Assembly (NCBI RefSeq): GCF_001611795.1
Contig: NZ_CP015098.1
Span: forward strand, 3,844,001 to 3,908,000
DNA from: Streptomyces qaidamensis
GTDB taxonomy: Bacteria; Actinomycetota; Actinomycetes; Streptomycetales; Streptomycetaceae
Direction of reading: 5' to 3'
DNA length: 64,000 bases
The translations under genes were made by a program, and so were the position numbers. The notes below the pieces were generated by a model. The model ran no database searches. It was given only the letters and a program-made list of their open reading frames with translations, and was not told the origin of the DNA. Positions 25,649-34,364 of the stretch are shown here, in pieces (position 1 is the stretch's first letter; each line of letters opens with the position of its first letter).

Positions 25649-25840
25649 TCAGCGCACGGGGCAGTGGTGGGTGCGGGCAGCCAGCTCGGCGGCGGCGCGG
25701 CTGTCGTAGTCGGCGGAGAAGCCGCAGCGCGGGGCCGTACAGGCGGCGGTGTGCTTCTCCCGGCCGCGACCGTCGTAGGACGTGCCGACCTGGACGGGGC
25801 CGATACGGCTGACGTGGCGGAAGCGCTTAGGCGCGGGCAT
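25649..25840 (-). CDS. Small mobile-element protein with CxxxxC-like pattern
   Basis: A 63-residue protein with VGTSYDGRGREKHTAACTAP, then RCGFSADYDSRAAAELAAR and HHCPVR. The Cys/Cys...His/His/Cys spacing could bind zinc. Proteins of this kind are common in the spd region of streptomycete AICEs. It overlaps nothing and is spaced 15 bases from its neighbour. Confidence 0.65.
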   Translation of the reverse strand: MPAPKRFRHVSRIGPVQVGTSYDGRGREKHTAACTAPRCGFSADYDSRAAAELAARTHHCPVR

Positions 25841-25842
25841 GG

Positions 25843-26028
25843 TCAGTCCTCCTGTCGCGGGCTGGAGCGGGGGAAGTCGCGCAGGATCCGGGCGGCTTCC
25901 TCCGGATCCTGCGTGCGGTCGGCGGCTTCCTCGGCGAGGAGCCGGGCGAGCGCAGACCGGCCACTGACGGCCATCTCGCGGGCCGCCGCGAGGTAGTCGG
26001 CGGCCGTGTTGAAGCAGAAGAGCGGCAT
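25843..26028 (-). CDS. Small hypothetical AICE protein
   Basis: A 61-residue predicted helical protein (FNTAADYLAAAREMAVSGRS, ARLLAEEAADRT). ATG 26028 follows AAGGGAGA at good spacing. It is separated from the next gene by two bases. Function is unknown; conserved position in the spd cluster supports a real gene. Confidence 0.65.
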   Translation of the reverse strand: MPLFCFNTAADYLAAAREMAVSGRSALARLLAEEAADRTQDPEEAARILRDFPRSSPRQED

Positions 26029-26044
26029 GATCTCCCTTTGCTGG

Positions 26045-26707
26045 TCAGGTGAGTTGAGCGGCGATGGCTTCGGCCATGGGCGGCGGGACACCGAGGCGGG
26101 CGCGCAGGGTCGGGGTGTCGATGGCCGTTCCAGTGCGGGTGCGGTGGTCGGCGGCGACTTTGCGGGCGTGCTCGACCAGGGCGGCCGGAACAGCGACCGG
26201 CGGAGGGGCCAACGGTAGGGCCGGTGCCGGTTCGGCCGCCGGTGGAGTCGGGGGGTCTGGCGTGGGATCGGGCACGTTCTCCTGGTCCTCGCTGCCGTCG
26301 AGTTCCTGTTGGTCTACGGCGTCAGTGGTCGCGCCGTGCGCTGTCGGAGGCGAGTGGACCAGGAGGGTTCCGCCGAGGAAGGCGACCGCGGGCCAGCCCG
26401 CCACGAGGATGCGCAGCCAGGCCGGTACGTGATCCAGGTCGAGCAGGCCAGCGGTGGCGACGTTCGCGCCCAGGGACGCGGCGAGTGCGATCAGGAACCA
26501 GCACCACCCGGCCGCTTTCGCCTCTCCGGAGCGCAGTCGGCGCCAGGCGGCGACGAGCAGCAGGTCCACGCTGATCGGGTAGGCCCACGCCTTCCACCCG
26601 TCCTGCCCGGCCGCCGAGGCGACATCGTGCAGGTGGGCGAAGGACAACGCGGCGGCGATGACGGCCTGAACGAGCACCGCATCGACACGGGCCAGGTGGG
26701 CACGCAT
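26045..26707 (-). CDS. DUF2637 / SpdB-like membrane protein
   Basis: A 220-residue protein with four hydrophobic helices in the first 110 residues (VQAVIAAALSFAHLHDVAS, YPISVDLLLVAAWRRL, GWCWFLIALAASLGANVAT, LRILVAGWPAVAFLGGTLLV). A proline-rich linker and a C-terminal small helical domain (HARKVAADHRTRTG) follow. This is the DUF2637 layout of SpdB spread proteins. ATG 26707 follows GGAAGGAG 8 bases upstream. It lies directly downstream of tra. Confidence 0.8.
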   Translation of the reverse strand: MRAHLARVDAVLVQAVIAAALSFAHLHDVASAAGQDGWKAWAYPISVDLLLVAAWRRLRSGEAKAAGWCWFLIALAASLGANVATAGLLDLDHVPAWLRILVAGWPAVAFLGGTLLVHSPPTAHGATTDAVDQQELDGSEDQENVPDPTPDPPTPPAAEPAPALPLAPPPVAVPAALVEHARKVAADHRTRTGTAIDTPTLRARLGVPPPMAEAIAAQLT

Positions 26708-26790
26708 GCTGCGGCTCCTTCCGAATTCGGGCATGGGAGGGGTAGGGACATGGCGTGACGCGGTCACGCCGACCGAGGTTGGGGGCGCGG

Positions 26791-28167
26791 TCAGTCGGCC
26801 ACCGGCCGGGGCCGCACGGCCGGGCCCGGTGTCTCGACGGGCCGTACGGGCACGTCGGGCCTGAAGGGCTTGAGCGCGGGCAGGTCGGGAACCAGGTGGA
26901 CCGACTCGCGGCAGGTCTCGGCAGCGTCGCCCAGCGACAGGTACGGCGTGCGGATGCGTGACCAGCCGCCGGAGGTGTCACCTGCCACGGCGAGGCCGGG
27001 CCGTTCGGGGGCGATGGCGCAGGCGGCCGTGACCGCTTCGGGTGCGATGTCGCCGAGCGCCATCTTCGCGGAGGCTTCGTCGTTCACTCGGTGGCAGACG
27101 CGGCCGGTCAACTGGGCGCGCAGCATGGTGGCGCCCTTGCCCAGCTCAGCGCCGAAGCGCTGCCCGCAGACCTCCAGGTAGATGCCGGCCGCGCGGCCGA
27201 GCTGGGCGAGGCGAATGAGCTGGGTGACCATCTCGTCCCGGCGTTCCTCGTCCTTCCTCGTGGCGACGAGGAAGAGTTCAGCCACCTCGTCCACGAACAG
27301 CACGATCGGGACCGGGCGTTCGGACTCGGGCAGTCCCCAGACGTCCGAGGTGATCTCCTCGGCCGGAGTGTCCGGGGCGATGCCTTGCCGGGCCTTGATC
27401 AGGTCGTATCGGTCCTCCATCTCCTTCACGAGCACGGGCAGCAACTCGGCAGCCTGCTCCGGATCGATCGCCAGCGCGGAAAGGCGGGAGGCGAACGGCG
27501 CCAGCTCCACACCGCGCTTGCAGTCGATGCCGACCAGGGCGACCGGCTGAGGAGCGAGTCCGGCGATCAGGTGCCGCAGATACATGGACTTGCCCGACAG
27601 AGTGGCGCCAAGGGTGAGTTGGTGGGGCACGGCCCGGTAGTCGCGCACGAAGGGCATGGCGTCCTCCCGCAGCGCCACCGGCACCTGAAGGAACCCGGCG
27701 TCCACCTTGCGAGGCATCCGCACCTGCCTCAGCACGTCGAAGCCGACCAGCCGCAGTTCGACCACACCGGGCTTGATCGTGGTCGCGTACACGGCGTGAA
27801 CGCCCCAGGCGTGCCGCAGCCGTTCGGCCGAGGCGGCGACGTCGGCTGGTTCCTGCCCCGGAGCGAGCCGGAGCCGCAGCCGCAGCCCGGTCGAGGTGGG
27901 CCGGATGATGCCCCGGCGCGGCGGTACGGGACGAACCTCACGGCGAGTGGTGGCCTTGACCGCCAGCATCCGCAGCCGGGAGGGGGCCACGGTCAGGCCG
28001 CAGGCTTCCATGACCGAGCCGTAGGAGCTGAGGAGCCGGGCGGTGGAGATCGGCAGGCCGACTGTGGACCAGTACACCGCGGGGTGGTTGGCCCGGGCGT
28101 AGGCGGCCCCGCCGCCGAGTGCGGCGACAGGACCACCCACTTTCAGGAGTGTCGTCAGGTCGTTCAT
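26791..28167 (-). CDS. TraSA-like FtsK/SpoIIIE DNA translocase
   Basis: A 458-residue conjugation protein. An N-terminal hydrophobic anchor is followed by an FtsK-type motor with P-loop GATLSGKS (around residue 180) and Walker B IVLFVDEVAEL. Streptomyces AICEs move double-stranded DNA through one such hexameric motor instead of a type IV system. The start overlaps the stop of the upstream SCO3933-like gene (TGATG). C-terminal residues probably contact the cis transfer locus (family knowledge). No 8-bp TRS array was recognised nearby. Confidence 0.92.
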   Translation of the reverse strand: MNDLTTLLKVGGPVAALGGGAAYARANHPAVYWSTVGLPISTARLLSSYGSVMEACGLTVAPSRLRMLAVKATTRREVRPVPPRRGIIRPTSTGLRLRLRLAPGQEPADVAASAERLRHAWGVHAVYATTIKPGVVELRLVGFDVLRQVRMPRKVDAGFLQVPVALREDAMPFVRDYRAVPHQLTLGATLSGKSMYLRHLIAGLAPQPVALVGIDCKRGVELAPFASRLSALAIDPEQAAELLPVLVKEMEDRYDLIKARQGIAPDTPAEEITSDVWGLPESERPVPIVLFVDEVAELFLVATRKDEERRDEMVTQLIRLAQLGRAAGIYLEVCGQRFGAELGKGATMLRAQLTGRVCHRVNDEASAKMALGDIAPEAVTAACAIAPERPGLAVAGDTSGGWSRIRTPYLSLGDAAETCRESVHLVPDLPALKPFRPDVPVRPVETPGPAVRPRPVAD

Positions 28168-28523
28168 CAGGCAGCGGCCCCGGTGGCGGCCGGGAACGCG
28201 GCCGGTGTCACGGCGGCGGCGCGGTAGGCGATGCCGTGGCGCTGCTGTCCGTTGAAGACGCTCTCCCACGGCCGGGCCACCAGACCCGGAAGCGAGACCG
28301 GAGCCCCGAGCGTCAGCCCCTCGGACACCCCGCTCTCGGGAACGGTGACCTTGATCAGCGACGACTCGCCGTCCTCCAGGTAGACGACGCCGATCGTCAT
28401 CAGAGCCTCTCCGCTGGTGGCGTCCTTGGCGATCTCACCGGTCTGCCGGTCGCGGACCTTGGGCTCGGGGGCCTCGGTCAGCAGGATCGTTGCGGCTGAG
28501 GTCTCTACACGGATGGTGCGCAA
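28167..28523 (-). CDS. SCO3933-family regulatory protein of AICEs
   Basis: A 118-residue protein with TGEIAKDATSGEALMTIGVV and FNGQQRHGIAYRAAAV, which I associate with the small protein that precedes tra in SLP1/pSAM2-type elements. It is the first gene after a KorSA-type box and is translationally coupled to tra. Its role is probably regulatory, but no catalytic motif is visible. Confidence 0.75.
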   Translation of the reverse strand: MRTIRVETSAATILLTEAPEPKVRDRQTGEIAKDATSGEALMTIGVVYLEDGESSLIKVTVPESGVSEGLTLGAPVSLPGLVARPWESVFNGQQRHGIAYRAAAVTPAAFPAATGAAA

Positions 28524-28534
28524 GACTTCTTCCC

Positions 28535-28553
28535 ATCTACTCGTCTATACAAG
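28535..28553 (-). promoter_or_regulatory. KorSA-type box in the tra operon promoter
   Basis: ATCTACTCGTCTATACAAG lies 12 bases upstream of the SCO3933-like gene. It shares ACTCGTCTA with the other sites and is well placed to repress tra. Confidence 0.6.
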
Positions 28554-28610
28554 ATGCAGCGCTCGAACCCGATCTCCGGGAACGGCAACCACCTTGCCAC
28601 ACAACTTGCC

Positions 28611-28628
28611 CACTCGTCTATACGAGTA
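28611..28628. promoter_or_regulatory. Perfect KorSA-type palindrome
   Basis: ACTCGTCTATACGAGT has 6-bp perfect arms around CTAT. It is the most symmetric of the box family and sits between the tra operon and korSA. Confidence 0.6.
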
Positions 28629-28688
28629 GGCCTGTTGGGGTGTACGAGTTCGGAGAAGCCTCCCCGCGCACCACCGCCGATCAGGCGC

Positions 28689-29477
28689 TCACGTCGCCGG
28701 AAGTTGGTACGACAGGACGTACGCGTCCGCAGCCATGACCGTGTCGCAGACCTCCACGGCCCGCCCCTCCTGGTCGAACGCGGTCCGGATCAGGTGAATG
28801 ACCGGCACGCCGGAGGCCAGCCGCAGCGTGCGCACCTCATCAGGCGAGGGCATCCGGGCACGAATCTCTTCCTCGAAGTGGTCGAGGCGGTGCCCCAGCT
28901 CCTCAAGCCGGGCGTAGATACCACCGGGCCCGGGGTTCGGCTCGGCGATCGGCGTACCGCGCGCGATGTCGAGCGGCAGGTACGAGGTAGCGAACTCCAC
29001 GGGCCGCCCGTCCAGCAGATACCGGCGACGCCGGGCCAGCACCCGACGCACGGACCCGAGCCGGGTGGAGACGTCCTGACTGGCCTTCTCCTCCTTGACC
29101 TCCAGGCTGTCCACCTGCGGGTGACTGCCGGCGGCGTCGGCCTCCACGATGAACGCGGACTTCCCCTGCTCGCGATGGCGCCGGGCGAACCGGTCGGAGG
29201 CGAGCCGCCTGACAGGCGGCCGTGGTCGCACGAAGACGCCCTTGCCATGCTCGGCGTGCACCAGGCCCTCACCCTGGAGGACGGAGAAGGAGTTTCGAAC
29301 CGTCATACGGGAAACCCCGTAATGCTCGACAAGTTCGGCCTCGGAGGGCAGCTTTTCACCCTCCTTGAATCGCCCACGGTCGATGGCCTCGCGCAGCTGG
29401 TCGGCGATCTGCCGGAAGACCGCACGATCGCTCGTGGGGTCGAGATCGCCGAGGAGGCCGGAGGAAAGAGAGGGCAC
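28689..29477 (-). CDS. korSA: GntR/HutC-family transfer repressor, KorSA-like
   Basis: A 262-residue GntR regulator. The winged HTH (residues about 18-85) has PSEAELVEHYGVSRMTVRNS, and the C-terminal UTRA effector domain has RRRRYLLDGRPVEFATSYLP. KorSA of pSAM2 represses pra and keeps replication and transfer off. The GTG follows AAAGGAGT. Its own promoter contains the inverted box TAGACGAGT, so autoregulation is likely. The symbol is given by synteny and family, not by a direct match. Confidence 0.82.
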   Translation of the reverse strand: MPSLSSGLLGDLDPTSDRAVFRQIADQLREAIDRGRFKEGEKLPSEAELVEHYGVSRMTVRNSFSVLQGEGLVHAEHGKGVFVRPRPPVRRLASDRFARRHREQGKSAFIVEADAAGSHPQVDSLEVKEEKASQDVSTRLGSVRRVLARRRRYLLDGRPVEFATSYLPLDIARGTPIAEPNPGPGGIYARLEELGHRLDHFEEEIRARMPSPDEVRTLRLASGVPVIHLIRTAFDQEGRAVEVCDTVMAADAYVLSYQLPAT

Positions 29478-29492
29478 GTGTACTCCTTTAGG

Positions 29493-29507
29493 TATCTAGA
29501 CGAGTGG
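29493..29507. promoter_or_regulatory. KorSA-type box at the korSA/Nudix divergent promoter
   Basis: TATCTAGACGAGTGG carries the reverse of ACTCGTCTA. It lies 16 bases upstream of korSA and 54 before the Nudix gene, so one repressor could control both. Confidence 0.55.
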
Positions 29508-29560
29508 GCGAGCTTTGTTGCTACGGTGGAGAGCCTAGCCATCCGAGAGGGCAGAGGAAC

Positions 29561-29992
29561 GTGAGCACCGACCGTCCGCACTCCGTGAGCGTCGCCGGAG
29601 TCATCGTCGACGACCAGGACCGCGCCCTCTTGATCAAACGCCGCGACAACGGCCACTGGGAACCCCCGGGCGGAATCCTCGAACGCGAGGAAACCATCCC
29701 CGAGGCACTCCAACGGGAAGTTCTCGAAGAGACCGGCATCAAGATCGCGCTTCCCGCGACCCTGACCGGGATCTACAAGAACATGAAGGGCTTGATCGTC
29801 TCCATGGTCTTCCGCTGTGAGGCCGCCGACGGCACGCCCACCACCGGGGACGAGACCCGTGCGCTGCGCTGGGCCACCCGTGAAGAGGTCATCGAACTCG
29901 CCGACGAGGCGTACGCGATCCGCGTCCTGGACGCATTGGACGCGGTGTCCCCGCCGGCCATCCGCGCCCACGACGGCGTGAAACTCGTCTAG
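29561..29992 (+). CDS. Nudix hydrolase, Pif-like (AICE immunity factor)
   Basis: A 143-residue protein with a perfect Nudix box: Gly38, Glu44, then REVLEETGI (52-60), matching G-x5-E-x7-REUxEExGU. In pSAM2 the Nudix protein Pif blocks redundant transfer into cells already carrying the element; the same position here suggests the same role. The GTG at 29561 follows AGAGGAA. It is divergent from korSA. The substrate, if it has one, is unknown. Confidence 0.82.
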   Translation: MSTDRPHSVSVAGVIVDDQDRALLIKRRDNGHWEPPGGILEREETIPEALQREVLEETGIKIALPATLTGIYKNMKGLIVSMVFRCEAADGTPTTGDETRALRWATREEVIELADEAYAIRVLDALDAVSPPAIRAHDGVKLV

Positions 29993-30038
29993 CCCGAACC
30001 CGCTGCACATGGCGGCCTACCAGCACGAAGGAACTTGT

Positions 30039-30464
30039 ATGCACGAGTATACGAGCACCGCCCGGGTCTGGGGACTCACTTGCCCAGGATTTCCGGAAGA
30101 GGTGAGCCGGGCCCGCCGCTGGACGCGGGACATCCTGCGCGGATCTCCCCTGGCCGACGACGCCGAACTGATCGTGAGCGAGCTGAGCGCGAACGCGATC
30201 CTTCACACCGCGAGCGGTGGGGCAGGCAGCTTCCACCTGGCCCTGGCGGTCTCCCCCAAGGTGGTCGCCCTGTCGGTCACCGACGAGGGAGGGACGGGCA
30301 CGGCCCCGAAGGTCGAGCAGCCGAGCATGGATGCGGTACACGGCCGCGGCTTGGGCATGGTCAGCGTCATCGCACACCGGGTCGTCGTCCACGGCAGCCA
30401 CAGCGGCTACACCGTCACCGCCGAACTCTTCACGGGCACCCAGCCGGGAGGACACCCGTGCTGA
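30039..30464 (+). CDS. HATPase_c ATP-binding protein (RsbW-like)
   Basis: A 141-residue GHKL-fold protein. The N box is ELIVSELSANAILHTASGG, followed by LSVTDEGG and GRGLGMVSVIAHRV for the ATP lid. Such lone domains in streptomycetes act as anti-sigma kinases or unknown regulators; many AICEs carry one. ATG 30039 follows GAAGGA. It overlaps the next gene by 7 bases. Confidence 0.82.
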   Translation: MHEYTSTARVWGLTCPGFPEEVSRARRWTRDILRGSPLADDAELIVSELSANAILHTASGGAGSFHLALAVSPKVVALSVTDEGGTGTAPKVEQPSMDAVHGRGLGMVSVIAHRVVVHGSHSGYTVTAELFTGTQPGGHPC

Positions 30465-30844
30465 TGGACAAGCCTCAGCGGGGCTTCTGGTGCGAGTGCT
30501 GGACGCAGGACATCAACGACGAGACAGGATGGCCGGCACTCCGGGCATCCTTCGACGCGTACTCGGCACCACAGGCTGACAGGTGGGTCGCGGTCGCCTT
30601 ACGCACCATCTCACCAGCACTCGACCCCGACGCCTCAGACGAGGCCTGGGCCTGGCTCTATGACGGCCGCATCGAGACTCGACGAGCTCTCTTGCGCATG
30701 GAGCCCTGCACCGTCTCTGTGACCCACGCCAGTACCCGCATCACATGGACGATTCGGCCAGTGGTCTTCCTGCCGATGGCTCACCGGCAAGACGTCGAAC
30801 TCCCAGCCTGCGCATACGACTTCAAGCCCCACACCACAGACTGA
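30458..30844 (+). CDS. Hypothetical protein coupled to the ATP-binding protein
   Basis: About 128 residues from GTG 30458 (GGGAGG 6 bases upstream); ATG 30464 is a weaker choice. It is rich in Trp (GFWCECW, DRWVAVAL, EAWAWLYDG). No family was recognised. The 7-base overlap with the ATPase gene suggests that the two are made together. Confidence 0.6.
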   Translation: MLMDKPQRGFWCECWTQDINDETGWPALRASFDAYSAPQADRWVAVALRTISPALDPDASDEAWAWLYDGRIETRRALLRMEPCTVSVTHASTRITWTIRPVVFLPMAHRQDVELPACAYDFKPHTTD

Positions 30845-30986
30845 GTTACAACTTTCTCTACTGGTTCAAGGCGGCTCGCTCCGCTCACCGCGCGCGGCCC
30901 GGCCCCCGGCCGGGCCTGCGCTCCTGTCTCCGCCCCGCTCCAGCCCTGCCGGCGCCCGGGCCGCGCTCAAAGCATGCAGCCGCCTG

Positions 30987-31235
30987 ATGTCAGAGAAGAG
31001 GTACGTCGGGGCTGGGGCGGTCGGCTCCACGGCTTTACGGAGCCACTTTGGCGCGAGCCTCGAAGATCATGGCCCCAACGTCGTGCTTTACCGGGCAGGT
31101 CCACAGACTGCCCGACGCGCCGGAAGCTTACGGGGCCATGATCACTCGCGCCAAAGCAGCGCCACCCCAAAGCCGCTCCACCGACCTCGCGCATCCAACC
31201 ATCGCAGCATTCCCTGGGTGACCGCCAAAACCTAA
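30987..31235 (+). pseudogene. Decayed N-terminal fragment resembling ketopantoate reductase (ApbA/PanE)
   Basis: MSEKRYVGAGAVGSTALRSH carries a GxGxxGS dinucleotide-binding turn, and PNVVLYRAG follows at the right distance. The rest reads out of any recognisable order and ends early. It is probably a relic. The spacer 30845-31315 is otherwise non-coding, with one GC-rich inverted repeat near 30897-30925 and a drop in GC toward the AbiTii gene. Confidence 0.35.
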
Positions 31236-31315
31236 CTTCCCAGGACAAGTCACTCAGTGTGTAGCTAACATTTGGCGAGATCGAAGACACCAGGGGATTA
31301 CAGCGGGAGACGCGA

Positions 31316-32260
31316 GTGGCGCTATTGCAAGATCTGATTAGGGATGCGGCTGGCGAGGAAGTCTCTACCGCAAGCCTTCTTCGACAGGCTCGAATTGTGG
31401 CAACACGTCTACGAATTTCCGACGCATTGAACTGGATCGATAGAGAACTAACAGGATACCCCGACGAGGATGTACCAGCCTATCGCGGGCCATTTCCTGT
31501 GCACACACTTGGAGACTTTGCAGGACCCTTCGGCTCAGGGGTGAGCAATGCTCCTGTCGCCGTCTCCATGCTACCCGAAAGATTCAACCCCTCTCGACTT
31601 GGAAAAACCAGCATAAATTCTAGCGTTTCCGAAATCGAAGATCTCCTCAAAGGTGATCTTCGAAATGGACTTGGTGTTCCTTGGACCGCAGACATGGTGG
31701 CCCAATTCAACTTCCATCACACTCGTGGCGACTTCACTATGTACGAAGGAATGGGCGCAACGCGCATTTGGCGTCAACTTTCACCGTCACTCTTGCGCGC
31801 CATTCTCGATGCAGTTCGCACGCGAATCCTCGACTTCGCACTTCAACTTGAGGCAGAAAACCCGGAGGCTGGGGAGAAAGCAGGGGAGTCTCTCGTGACA
31901 CCTGAAAAAGGGAACGAGATTTTTCATACAGTGATTAATGGCCCTGGAGCAAACGTAGCGCTAAACTCAAGCAACTTCACTCAGAATTCTTACGCTAGTC
32001 CCCCAAAGACAGACAGTGAGCTGGTTGACAGATTGAGGCAGGCTGGCGTCAATGAAGAGCTGCTGACATCTCTCACCGTAGCAATTTCCGAGGACCGCGC
32101 CGAGGCGGGGGGAGAACTGGCAGAGCCTGGTCCTCGTGTGCAGGGGTGGCTGGGCAGGGTTCTGGCCCTGGGGGCCCGATCGTCTGAGGCGGTCGGCACC
32201 GGAGTCGCAGGGGGAGTAGTCACGCAACTAGTTCTTAGCTACTTCGGCCTGGGAGGGTAG
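31316..32260 (+). CDS. AbiTii-domain protein, probable phage-defence cargo
   Basis: A 314-residue protein. N-terminal residues 1-190 match the AbiTii pattern: LIRDAAGEEVSTASLLRQAR, then LNWIDRELTGYP. A middle INGPGANVALNSSNFTQNSY segment and a hydrophobic C-terminal end (GTGVAGGVVTQLVLSYFGLG) that could insert in membrane follow. AbiTii proteins are linked to abortive infection (family knowledge). Base composition is clearly more AT-rich than its neighbours, which marks recent transfer. The GTG follows GGGAGA. It is convergent with the HEPN-type gene. Confidence 0.78.
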   Translation: MALLQDLIRDAAGEEVSTASLLRQARIVATRLRISDALNWIDRELTGYPDEDVPAYRGPFPVHTLGDFAGPFGSGVSNAPVAVSMLPERFNPSRLGKTSINSSVSEIEDLLKGDLRNGLGVPWTADMVAQFNFHHTRGDFTMYEGMGATRIWRQLSPSLLRAILDAVRTRILDFALQLEAENPEAGEKAGESLVTPEKGNEIFHTVINGPGANVALNSSNFTQNSYASPPKTDSELVDRLRQAGVNEELLTSLTVAISEDRAEAGGELAEPGPRVQGWLGRVLALGARSSEAVGTGVAGGVVTQLVLSYFGLGG

Positions 32261-32412
32261 ACGTAGAGCAATCCGATTGATATGAGGGTCGCCGCTGTTG
32301 CGGTCGCTGGGCCGTCCGAGGCCCTCCGCTCCCGAACGATGGCACCCGAGATCACCAGAAGGACAGTCAGCCTCGTGAAAGCGCGAGGTTAGCTTGACCA
32401 ACAGAATGCTAG

Positions 32413-33804
32413 CTAGTCCTGCGCATCAATAATGGTCTCAAGCGCCAGGAAGCGGGCTAGGAGGATGTCCGGGCCGAGCAGATTCGCCTCACTACTGCGC
32501 GGCAACAACTGCGGCGTTTCAGAGTATTTCGGATCATCCTTTGCATGCACAATCCTATTTCGGAGTGCGTAGACTCTACGAGCAACTTGAACCTGCACGG
32601 TCTCCGACGTGGAACTGAGATTTATGGCAGGAACCCCTTTTATAGGCCCTTTACGGGAAAAGTGCTCAATAAATCCGTCGCCCTTGAGGACCTCTATCAG
32701 CTTGTCCTCTCGGACGCAGTCCCGTACCAGAATTTTCAAAGCTTCTTCTTCACCCACACCCTTCGCTCGCTCGGCGACGTTTAGTACTCGAAGCACAGAA
32801 GCGTCATCCGAAACATCAAAAGCGAAGTCCCTTATTTCACGGCGGACACGCTTTAGTGCAGCTCGACGCGCCGCGAACGGGAGATAGTACTCAAGCACTT
32901 GATAGTAGGAGAGGAAGGCAAAGGGCGGATTATCTTGAGCTTCACCGGCGAAAGAGAAGATCGCCGCAACCTCGCGAGGCACGCGCGTTGAGGGGAAGCT
33001 GATCGACTGCCACTCCTTCGGCGGCTTCCTCGACAAGAATGGTAGCCGACCACGCTCTCGTGGTATCAGACTGAGAACAAGACCATATTTAGCATCGAGC
33101 TCGAATAGCAGATCGTGCGCAAGTTGCTGCACTTGCATGGATTTTGCGGCGACGTCACTAGACGATCCCAGCATCACTTTTAGCGTGTGCTCACTGAAGT
33201 TGTCCGCCGTGTAATATCCGAGATCATAGGCGAGGAGTGTGGCAATTGGACTGATGGGGGAAATCTCGACGCAGGCATTCAAATTGGGGCTGCGGAGGTG
33301 GAACCCCACTTCATGTGTCCGCGATTTCTGCTTAATTACATAGGGCTCGAATATGTGCTCACAATCAGGTTCAGCATACTGCCAGGAGTATGACTCGATG
33401 ATTTTCCCAGCAGGAATGGTAGAGCTAGAGTTGCCGATCAGAAACTCAGCGCTAGCCCCATCGTGAGAAATTATCCCCCTGTACTCAGTGTGATCTTTGT
33501 ATACATCCAACCCCGAAGCGGCGGCCGGGAGGTCAGTCACGCGGATATCGGCGCTCCTGAGGAATCCCCCTTTTCCTCGTGAAGACGAACCATCACGCTC
33601 GTCCACGAAGTGCATACCGTCACTGTAGTGACCTGCTCTGCGGAAGCCGAACTTGACGATTTTGTCAATCGCCGCCAATTGCTCCTCAGACAGCGATATC
33701 TCGATCTCTTCATCTTCAGGTACTAGGCCTAGCGATACTTCGTACTCGAAATGGTCATCAACCTTAGACACCCTAACGATCCCCCTCCTGATGCATCGCA
33801 ACAT
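32413..33804 (-). CDS. Large unknown protein with C-terminal HEPN-like motif
   Basis: A 463-residue protein with no recognised N-terminal family. The C-terminal helical part has the HEPN RNase motif RNRIVH (Arg415, His420) in VARRVYALRNRIVHAKDD, typical of ribonuclease effectors in phage defence. A middle segment FLSYYQVLEYYLPFAARRA matches the helical lead often seen before such motifs. AT-rich codon use like AbiTii marks it as foreign. The start is uncertain; a GTG at residue 10 or 12 is possible. Confidence 0.6.
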   Translation of the reverse strand: MLRCIRRGIVRVSKVDDHFEYEVSLGLVPEDEEIEISLSEEQLAAIDKIVKFGFRRAGHYSDGMHFVDERDGSSSRGKGGFLRSADIRVTDLPAAASGLDVYKDHTEYRGIISHDGASAEFLIGNSSSTIPAGKIIESYSWQYAEPDCEHIFEPYVIKQKSRTHEVGFHLRSPNLNACVEISPISPIATLLAYDLGYYTADNFSEHTLKVMLGSSSDVAAKSMQVQQLAHDLLFELDAKYGLVLSLIPRERGRLPFLSRKPPKEWQSISFPSTRVPREVAAIFSFAGEAQDNPPFAFLSYYQVLEYYLPFAARRAALKRVRREIRDFAFDVSDDASVLRVLNVAERAKGVGEEEALKILVRDCVREDKLIEVLKGDGFIEHFSRKGPIKGVPAINLSSTSETVQVQVARRVYALRNRIVHAKDDPKYSETPQLLPRSSEANLLGPDILLARFLALETIIDAQD

Positions 33805-33992
33805 CTCGGCGCTCTTACATGATGCACCACGATGCGGTTACGCCTACCCGACAGTAAAAATGTGCAGTCATGGTCTGCTTCTGGCGCAGGGGAACGGCCC
33901 CGTCCGATGCCTTTGGGCCGGCCAACACAGTTGGAAAGCGTACGAGTCTGTTCCGTCTCCCGTGGACGCCGGGCCGTAGAGTCACCTGCCCG

Positions 33993-34364
33993 TCAGGGGT
34001 GACGCCGACGGGGGGTAGCCATCCAAGACCTCGGGATGTCGTCGTTCCAGCCGTTCTCTCGGTCGAAGGTGGCTGCTCGGCAGCCCCGGCTTCGATCAGA
34101 GCTGTGCAACCAACGCTCCCGGTCCCGGGAGTCCGTCTGAATAGGCTGCCCACACTTAGCGCATGTGTCCCGATCGGGCTCACTGTCCGCCATCGCCTCA
34201 GTGGCGCGCTCCTGAGCCTCGTGGGCCAGTTCTTCAAGTAGGGCCAAGACCTTACGCCCGGAGATGCCGGGCTCGTCGTCGAGAGCTTTCCTGACGGCGC
34301 GCACCATCGTGTCCGCTTGCGCAGACCTCATGGTTTCCATGATCGCGTATGTACGCTCATCCAT
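33993..34364 (-). CDS. Hypothetical protein with CxxC
   Basis: A 123-residue protein with helical MDERTYAIMETMRSAQADTM, a VRKALDDEPGISGRKVLALL segment, then DTCAKCGQPI and a later Cys (SRGCRA) that may bind zinc. Unrecognised. ATG 34364 is preferred by coding pattern; its ribosome site is weak. Confidence 0.55.
   Translation of the reverse strand: MDERTYAIMETMRSAQADTMVRAVRKALDDEPGISGRKVLALLEELAHEAQERATEAMADSEPDRDTCAKCGQPIQTDSRDRERWLHSSDRSRGCRAATFDRENGWNDDIPRSWMATPRRRHP

Noticed and set aside
28689..29564. Plus-strand ORF over korSA and extending into the Nudix start
   Set aside because: Shadow of korSA; the Nudix gene has its own GTG and ribosome site at 29561.
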